This document shows, one piece after another, positions 57,630 through 64,000 of a stretch of DNA of 64,000 nt; positions within the stretch are counted from its first letter, which is position 1, and every line of letters starts with the position of its first letter. The notes beneath the pieces are model-generated. The model was given only the letters and a program-made list of their open reading frames with translations. It made no database searches and was not told where the DNA came from. The stretch comes from Letharia columbiana. Its lineage: Eukaryota; Ascomycota; Lecanoromycetes; Lecanorales; Parmeliaceae. A program made the translations under genes and the position numbers. The stretch lies in the NCBI RefSeq assembly GCF_014066305.1, contig NW_023501064.1, forward strand, positions 276,001 through 340,000, written 5' to 3'.

Positions 57630-58259
57630 GTTCAAGGAGGTGTATGGAGCTTTCGTTGACCGCCCGGGGTCCACCAAACGGCGGATTACTCTATTGAATC
57701 AATGTATTTGGGTTGCTGATAGTTAAGATCTGTAGAGCAGCGGCAGTTGAGTCTGTCCGTCCACTGTAGAAGTTTCTATGGGCTGAATGAGTGAATACTA
57801 GGATTAATGATGGTTCGCGATGTCGGATCCTTTCTTTCAATTAAATGATGCAATACTCTAGTGTACAGAACCCTTCGAGCCTTCTCAGCCCTATCGCGAG
57901 TCGTTGGCCTTTTAAAAAAAAAATCCAAAAAAAAAAAAATTTTAAAAAAAAAATAAAAAATAAAAATTTTAATTTTATAAAAAAAAAACCTTTAAAAACT
58001 TTTCTTTCACCATACTACATGTCTAAAATTATGTTGGAGACGACTGCGTAGCATTCGAGTGGCTTGATCAGATCATACGATACAGTCTAGACCAGCGTTT
58101 CAGGCCACGTCCGGTCAGTCCTGATGTCCACTGGCGCATACATGAAGACTTTCCGCTTCGGAAGCTTCCTGACTTTATACAATGATCGGTCAAACTCCCA
58201 CTACATGCAGCAACGGCCCGAGAGCAAAGCAGACCTCGCAAAAATAGGAAGGCTAGCAA
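57630..58259. other. Intergenic region with an extreme AT tract
   Basis: Upstream of STR3 and downstream of the kinase. Contains the AT tract listed next. No gene recognised. Confidence 0.5.
57914..58000. repeat. A/T-only low-complexity tract
   Basis: About 85 bp made almost only of A runs and short T runs, with a few C. Its composition is unlike the flanks. It could be a decayed element tail, but is also prone to sequencing error. Confidence 0.8.
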
Positions 58260-60887
58260 TCAATTGCGTTCATCATGGCTTCCGTGACGCCCATGCGTGC
58301 TCATGTTTGAGGATGCGATAGAAGCGTTTCGAGATCGTCCCACAAATTCACTCGCAGAACTATTCCATCCATGCAAAACTCGAGGAGAATGCGGTGAGGT
58401 TGAATTCATCGGGGAGGCGGTCAGAAAGTCTCCAGGAACATTACCAGCATTTCTGACAGCCACGGCAGCTCCTTCCCGTGTCCGTTCTGGAGAGCGACGA
58501 TCAGGGGGGTCGAGAGACAATCGAGGCAGATACGGAGACAGCTCCTGGGCGTCGTCATTGTCGGGCAAAGAGTCCTCCTTGACGTTCTCCAGGTCAATTT
58601 TCTTTTGCTTGTAAATCCTGTCCAAAGTATCGTAGACATCCAATGCCAAAATCCGTGTGTCCTTGACGGTGTCAAGCATTTTAATCACCAAGTCTAAAAC
58701 CTTCATGAATGGCTGGTTCCTTTGCTGTAAGATTTTCTCTCTTAGAATCTCGGTAAAACTTTCGACAGATTTGCGGACCATGATGTCCCCATTCTGAAGC
58801 ATCTGCCAGAAGGCGTCGTCTTTCGCGATATTCACGTGGGATCCAGGATAGCGTCTGTCATCCCTTTCCTCCCCAAACTTCTTGACGGATGGGAAGCCCA
58901 AGACGGCCCAGATGAGGATTTCCAGGAACACACATCCAAGAGACCACACGTCGTAAGGTCGTGATGTTTCACCTGCTGCTTCCGGCGGCTCATAGGTAAG
59001 CGTTCCATGAGCCGATTTAGTATTATGACTCCCTGAGCGATATGTATGTACTTTGCTAGACCCAAAGTCGGATATTTCAAAGTTGCCAGAAACCTTGTAG
59101 AAAAGTATGTTCTCGGGCTTGAGGTCATGATGATATCCCGCTTTCCGATCACCTCCAGAATGAGTAACAAGATTCGGCGCTGACTGTAAATCGCCTGCAC
59201 CAGACAAATTGTGAATATCTTTGAGTGCCTCCGCCAAGCCACGGAATTGTCGTAAGAGCCACATTATATTCTCCTTTTTTGGAGCACCAAATCGTATCCA
59301 CTCCATGTATTGGCGTAGGTTGCATTGTGCATATGGGAACAACATGTAGTACCTGCCTTCCTGCGTCCAAGTCGCTCGATGCGTGACAATGTGTCGAAGT
59401 GGGTATTTGCTAAGCTCGTCTAAGACTTTCAGCTCCCGTTGGAAGTCGTCGTCGACTCTGGGCGGCCGGTCCTTGAATTCTTTTAGCGCAAAGTCGGCTT
59501 CTTTGTTCTGTAATACTTTTAGATCTCAACGGGCAAACAACAAAGCACTGCTCACCTTCAAAAGTCTGTGATGGTCGGGGTCTATCCTGACGCGATATAC
59601 ATTTGAGTAGGCTCCTGATCCACAGCACGCACTCTTCTTAGCCTCGTCTGCTACGCGTGAAGTGTTTCCTATCCCTTTTTCCAGGTCCCTCTGACGACCT
59701 GCCTTCATAATCTCGTCTTGGTCTTCTTCTACCGGTATGAAGTTTATTGGTATGACATCACTGCGATGGAAATTCTGGTGCTCGCCGACGTTATCAAATC
59801 GAGCCGCCGTGAAGCACCCCCGCATGCCCAACAAGAGGGCGAAATCAGGCGCACACTTGTCGTGACAACAGTCCTGACGTTGCTGAGGCAGATTTGCATC
59901 GCTAAAACGTTTTGCCAGAAGTATGTTGAGGCACTCCATCTTCAACTTAGCATATACACACAGCGCTAGTAGCCGGGGGGCAATTGAGTGCACGATTTGT
60001 ATGAAGTGTTCTTTCTCTTCAGGTGCCATGTCCAGACGATTGTCTTGGATGATGATCTCGCGAATGTTCTCTAGGGAGTTGAACCTCATGAGAGCCGTGC
60101 GTGGAATGTACTGCTTATCTTCCGAAGCGTACTTGATCAGACTATGAATTTCCTGACGCTTGGTGGCCGCCAAAGATGCCTCGCTGGTGGCTCGACTGCG
60201 ATAGGAGAAATAGTCCCGAAAGATGTCGACACGAAGTGTCCGCTGAGGGTCCGATCTCCAATAATTCACCAGAATTGCGCAAACACCGTCCCAATCCTCC
60301 CGGGTTGTTAGTGGGAGACCAGTCTTCTCGACGTGGTCGCCAATGACCGTGCAATTTCCATATTTGAAGTTTATTTGTTTAGCCACGTGGGCTCCTCTGG
60401 CGTGATCTAATGCGATCTTCTCAACTTCTTGATAGCTGTTGGGGTCCGTGTAATCAATGGCCGAGCTGTTGGCCACAACAGGAGCCGTAGACCCGTCGAA
60501 AGTGATATGGAAAAAGCACTTGATGCTCTTGGGTATGTCGAAAGCGTCCGGAGGATCGCCGACGGCCGGAGCATCTAGGTCAAGGCTTTCGCGGGAAGAC
60601 GAGTCCTCCGACGAGTGAGATCTTCCTAGACTATGAGAGCTTTGTATTGCGGGTCTCCAGGGTTCTTCAAGTCCTTCGGAACGATGTAACACAATTTGAG
60701 GCCCAGTTGAGGCAGCAGTCTGTTCCGCAATGCTGTTATTGTCATAAGGCGCCCGACTGAACGGCTCCGACGGTTCTGCAAAAGGTTCACCATTTGGATC
60801 TGTCACCAAACAAGAAGTCAAAACAGTATATTGCGTAAGACTCTGGGTGTACATACCTCTCGCATTACCGTAAGGCGCCTCTTGCAT
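58260..60887 (-). CDS. Protein kinase with long fungal-specific N-terminal region
   Basis: Exons 60887-60857, 60799-59556 and 59507-58260 splice to 840 aa. The first 400 residues include PKSIKCFFHITFDGS and a helical region with KYASEDKQYIPRTALMRF, which I do not recognise. A kinase domain follows: SGAYSNVYRVR glycine loop, EADFALKEF (K434), catalytic loop HHDLKPENILF (D553), DFG as ISDFGSSK, then TLTYEPPEA and YDVWSLGCVFLEILIW. The catalytic loop has His-His-Asp instead of His-Arg-Asp, so activation may not depend on a phosphorylated activation loop. The glycine loop lies at the end of exon 2 and the lysine at the start of exon 3. The C-terminal 100 residues are Ser/Pro-rich. The kinase call is firm; substrate and pathway are unknown. 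Confidence 0.85.
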
Positions 60888-61448
60888 CGTGAAAGATGCT
60901 GTTCGCTGAACAGACGCAGAACTAACGGGTGACAACACTTTATTTTTGTTCTACGCAACAAATCAAAACATTTTCGTGGTGTTGCCGAATGGAAAAGGCG
61001 CTCCTTGAAAACAAGGCGGGGAATCGAAGTTGAGAGGTTGTCGAGGCTCTTAGGTGGAGGGTTCTAAGAGTATGTAGAGGAACAATAGCCCTGCCATTTG
61101 AGCCTCAACAAGGCACAGCTTATCCAAAAAAGGGGGTCACAGCCTTGCAGGCATAGGTTACGTCTCGCACCCAGGCAACATTGATTGGTTGTATTAGGTA
61201 AACGAACCGGCTACAATGGTGGTGGAGACTCCGTGTTCATTGGTTGTCACAGGACATACGACCTCTGCCCGAGATGCATGAACTACCCGCCTGCCTACAC
61301 CAATCCTTTTCGTAGATCAAGCCGAAGACAAGGCGCAGTTTTCATAGCACCAAAAATGTTGATTTCGTTAATCTTCACACAATGTTGGAGAGGATGGCAG
61401 TGCAATAAGAGGCTACTAGAGTCTTCAATTTGAGTCAGCTCAAGTACC
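60888..61448. other. Intergenic region
   Basis: Upstream of the kinase gene. No coding sequence recognised. Confidence 0.5.
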
Positions 61449-64000
61449 CTAGTTTTGCGTGAGCCAGAGGATTCGACGTGATGCGAGGAACGTTTTCCAT
61501 GCAGACTGATCCGTGTTTCTCTTTGGCCACCGCGATTTCTGTGTCTGGTATTGTACCCACACCCACCAGACCGCCAGTGTACCCAAAGTCAGTGGTATGG
61601 AAATAGCAGCAAATAGCCACGCATTTGAGGAAACCACTGTCCGGTTACTACCTCCTTCATGTTGCTCCTGACTAACGAATTGCGTTGAGAAAAAGTTCTA
61701 GTATCTCATCAGCGTGCGCACAGGGAAAGGGATGTAGACATGGGAGCCACTTACTGATACGACCGTCGCGGGTAGGTAAATCAACGTGATGATGGTAAGT
61801 ACTTTGACTGCTGCAGCATCTTTCGTGCTTTTCTCTGTGAGTTGCCGCATCGCGATGTTCTCTTTCCTGGCTTCCTCTGCAAGCTGCTTGAGGGAGGATC
61901 CATTCCCATGGTCCAGCAAACTCGATAGCTGGAATTTTTGATATCAGTGTAAAGTGGACTTGCGATTTGAGAAATTGCTGGCTTACTAAGTTTGCCGTTC
62001 CTTGGACCTTTTTGTGCAAGATCTTCACTTTGTTCCGGCTGGAATGGACATCTTTTTGCCTCTCCTGAAGAGCACAAACTATAAAGTCAGACCCCATCCT
62101 ACCACCATCATCCGATGTACTACCACAGCCAATACAGAATTCTTGATACCTATCAAGAACGGATGTAATAGTGTCACGGGTTGCATCGAATATAAGGAGT
62201 ATGTCCATAAGGCGGTCTTCGAAGTCTTTCAACCTCTGCCTTTCTTCAAAATCTGCCACCCGCAGCGGGTCTTTCTCATCGATGGAAGCAACGAGCACTC
62301 TGTCAGTCTGCTTCTACGGTGAGTGTGAAAACTGAGGATAGTGCAGTTGAGATTGGGCGCACCTGTTGCGTTATTCTTTCTGTAAGGCCAACAATGTAAG
62401 GGCGCCAATTTGCCAGTGCTGTATCAAGCACAATGAGATGGATCTCGAAAGGATTAAGTTGAGCAATGTTTTCGCAGCTCTTGATGTAACGATCCAGAGA
62501 TGTTTCGGTCCTTTTCGATGCAGCAATCATGACCCAACTTGAAGATCTATCATTGGCCTTAAACTTATGATAAATAGCTGTCTGCCGTATTGACCATGGG
62601 TCCTGGACGGACCGATTATTGAGTTCTGCATATCTGAGTCCATACGCGATTTCTAGATGAGTCAGTTTCGAACATGCATTCGGAGCAACGGCCAATACCA
62701 AAACCAGCGCTCAATTGACAGCTTAGTTTTTCTTTACGGGCAGGCAATCTCCTGAAGCGTAGCTGAGGAGGGCCAATGTCGTTCTCCCCATGTTTTGCTC
62801 CAAAAGAAGTACGAATTCCTTGAATCGAGGGAAACTAACTAGTTGAGACATCAAGGCCTCAAAGAGCTCCCGGGTAACCAATAGGCGACTGTACGAATGT
62901 CGCTGCTGTATAAAACTACCACAAGAGATGAGCAATGGGTAGCTTCTGAAGATAGCATCATAGTGAATCAATGCACACACCATATGCGAAAGCATTTCTT
63001 TGACGCCTTTCATTCGACCATCAGATCAGGTAGCACACTCATGAGGACCCTGGGATTTCTTACACTTGCAATTTCTTCAAGATCCTCGGCATTTGAGACC
63101 TTTTGCCGTTCTAATCCAGGCCATCCAACGTAGTGCGGAGGATGTTCCCTTGTTGAATAGCGGTGCCAATCAACAGGAGACGGGGGCTCCGAATTGTATT
63201 CAAAGTCCTGCTTTTGGTCGTAGTTTTGTACGACATTCCATTCATCGATGCTCTGGTCTTGGCTTGGCCGTTGAACATAGATTTCAATGCATGAGCTTCC
63301 TCCCTGAAGCTCAAACAAATGGCTTGACCTGACTTCGAAGTATTGATCGGTCGCAGGACTTTGCTCAAAGGACAGTGTCTGCTCTAGATATGAAGATGTT
63401 CTCATACCTTTAAGTTGAAGGTTTTTCTTAGAGAATCTCAAACATGTATATTCAAGAGAATATTTAGTGCTGTCTGCAAAGTAGTAGGCGCTGAGGGTAT
63501 ATGTAAGTTTTTGTTGGGGCAATTGCGAACGGTGCATCAGCGCTAAACATGTCGTCAGCAAATCATCGTTGCGCCTGAATGTGGTACGGCCTTGCTGCGT
63601 TAGGGTCGCACACGAAGATCTTGGCTCGGCTGTGCAGTCACACCGCATTGCCTTGATTGCGTGTACAAAAAAGCGTCTCGAACAGCTCTTCTAAGGTTCC
63701 CTCCTGCGCCGATCACTTGACCTTCGTTCGCATAAAATCTCGGTCATCCTCATCCCATGACTTTGTTGCCATATACGTTCGCACCTTAGAACCCTCACCA
63801 TGCCTGTGCAACAGATAATCCAGGATCGGTACATCGATACAAAGAGGCTGCAAGCTTTGCTTGCGCGCAAATTCTATCCTGGAACATATTCCATGACGGT
63901 CAGTAGCTGCAATCCTGTCGCGACCGCGATCGCTCACCTGATGGTATTGATACGTGAGATAGTGGAAGCTCAACAGATGGATTATAGATGCTCCCCAAGC
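61449..64000 (-). CDS. CorA-like fungal protein, 5' part beyond the window
   Basis: The last exons are clear and in phase: 62363 upward (about 62660-62363), 62313-61987, 61928-61755, 61697-61449. They encode RYAELNNRSVQDPWSIRQTA, IYHKFKANDRSSSWVMIAAS, TDRVLVASIDEKDPLRVADF, a coiled-coil part (LAEEARKENIAMRQLTEKST), then membrane helix 1 (VLTIITLIYLPATVVSNFFS) and helix 2 (WLFAAISIPLTLGTLAVWWV). Two helices at the end after a long helical domain is the CorA magnesium-transporter plan, but the GMN loop is absent, as is common in fungal CorA-like proteins. Upstream, frames at 62723-63013, 63010-63648 and 63713 to the edge belong to the same gene, but I could not find splice sites joining them all, so either introns are missed or this part is damaged. 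The frame is open to the window edge without an ATG. Confidence 0.72.

Overview
The window looks like nuclear DNA of a filamentous ascomycete (Pezizomycotina). Almost every gene carries short GT-AG introns of about 50-90 nt, and the families are typical of that group: a signalling mucin Msb2, the H4K20 methyltransferase Set9, a DUF1774 membrane protein, an M28E leucine aminopeptidase and a CorA-like fungal accessory protein. I could not fix the class or species. All gene models are hand-spliced: exon phases were added up and checked, and splice sites were chosen from GT/AG signals plus the protein pattern I recognise for each family. No database search was run.

Layout, left to right. 0.5-2.1 kb: AFG1-like mitochondrial ATPase (+). 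2.8-4.2 kb: SMP-30/lactonase-like protein (+). 6.5-9.7 kb: large predicted mitochondrial protein (+). 12.9-17.0 kb: Msb2-type mucin (+), with a one-base frameshift inside its 21-bp tandem repeat, preceded by about 3 kb without a clear gene. 18.8-19.7 kb: FKBP12 (-). 21.6-22.7 kb: histidinol-phosphatase (-). 22.9-23.1 kb: a tRNA-like Pol III unit (-) with an odd intervening sequence. 23.7-24.8 kb: ACPS-type phosphopantetheinyl transferase (-). 25.8-26.7 kb: Cuz1-like AN1 zinc finger protein (+). 26.9-28.0 kb: thymidylate synthase (-). 28.4-29.5 kb: R3H protein (-). 29.8-31.2 kb: secreted leucine aminopeptidase (+). 31.7-32.7 kb: DUF1774 membrane protein (+). 33.5-35.0 kb: C45/acyl-CoA:6-APA acyltransferase-like protein (+). 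35.2-35.6 kb: ATP synthase subunit k (-). 35.8-38.1 kb: dihydroorotate dehydrogenase remnants in two orientations. 38.4-39.4 kb: MTFP1/Mtp18-like fission protein (+). 40.1-40.7 kb: mitochondrial ribosomal protein uL14m (-). 41.2-43.5 kb: Set9 (+). 44.3-45.8 kb: two similar small acidic proteins of unknown function (+). 47.0-48.3 kb: saccharopine-dehydrogenase-like oxidoreductase (-). 50.1-52.0 kb: RING plus PHD protein, Asr1-like (+). 52.5-53.3 kb: Pin1/Ess1 prolyl isomerase (-). 53.6-54.5 kb: RNA polymerase II subunit Rpb9 (+). 54.8-55.8 kb: mitochondrial-carrier-like protein (-). 56.1-57.6 kb: cystathionine lyase Str3 (-). 58.3-60.9 kb: protein kinase with a large N-terminal region (-). 61.4 kb to the right edge: CorA-like protein (-), running off the window.

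The genes do not form a metabolic cluster. They are mostly housekeeping functions: mitochondrial upkeep (AFG1, PPT2, ATP19, uL14m, MTFP1), amino-acid and nucleotide synthesis (HIS2, STR3, thymidylate synthase), transcription and chromatin (Rpb9, Ess1, Asr1, Set9). Several are arranged head to head over short shared upstream regions (R3H/LAP, uL14m/Set9, Ess1/Rpb9). I saw no clearly new system. The points that most deserve checking are the Msb2 repeat frameshift, the tRNA-like unit whose insert looks spliceosomal, the decayed DHODH copy with its inverted second fragment, and the tandem pair of unknown acidic proteins.
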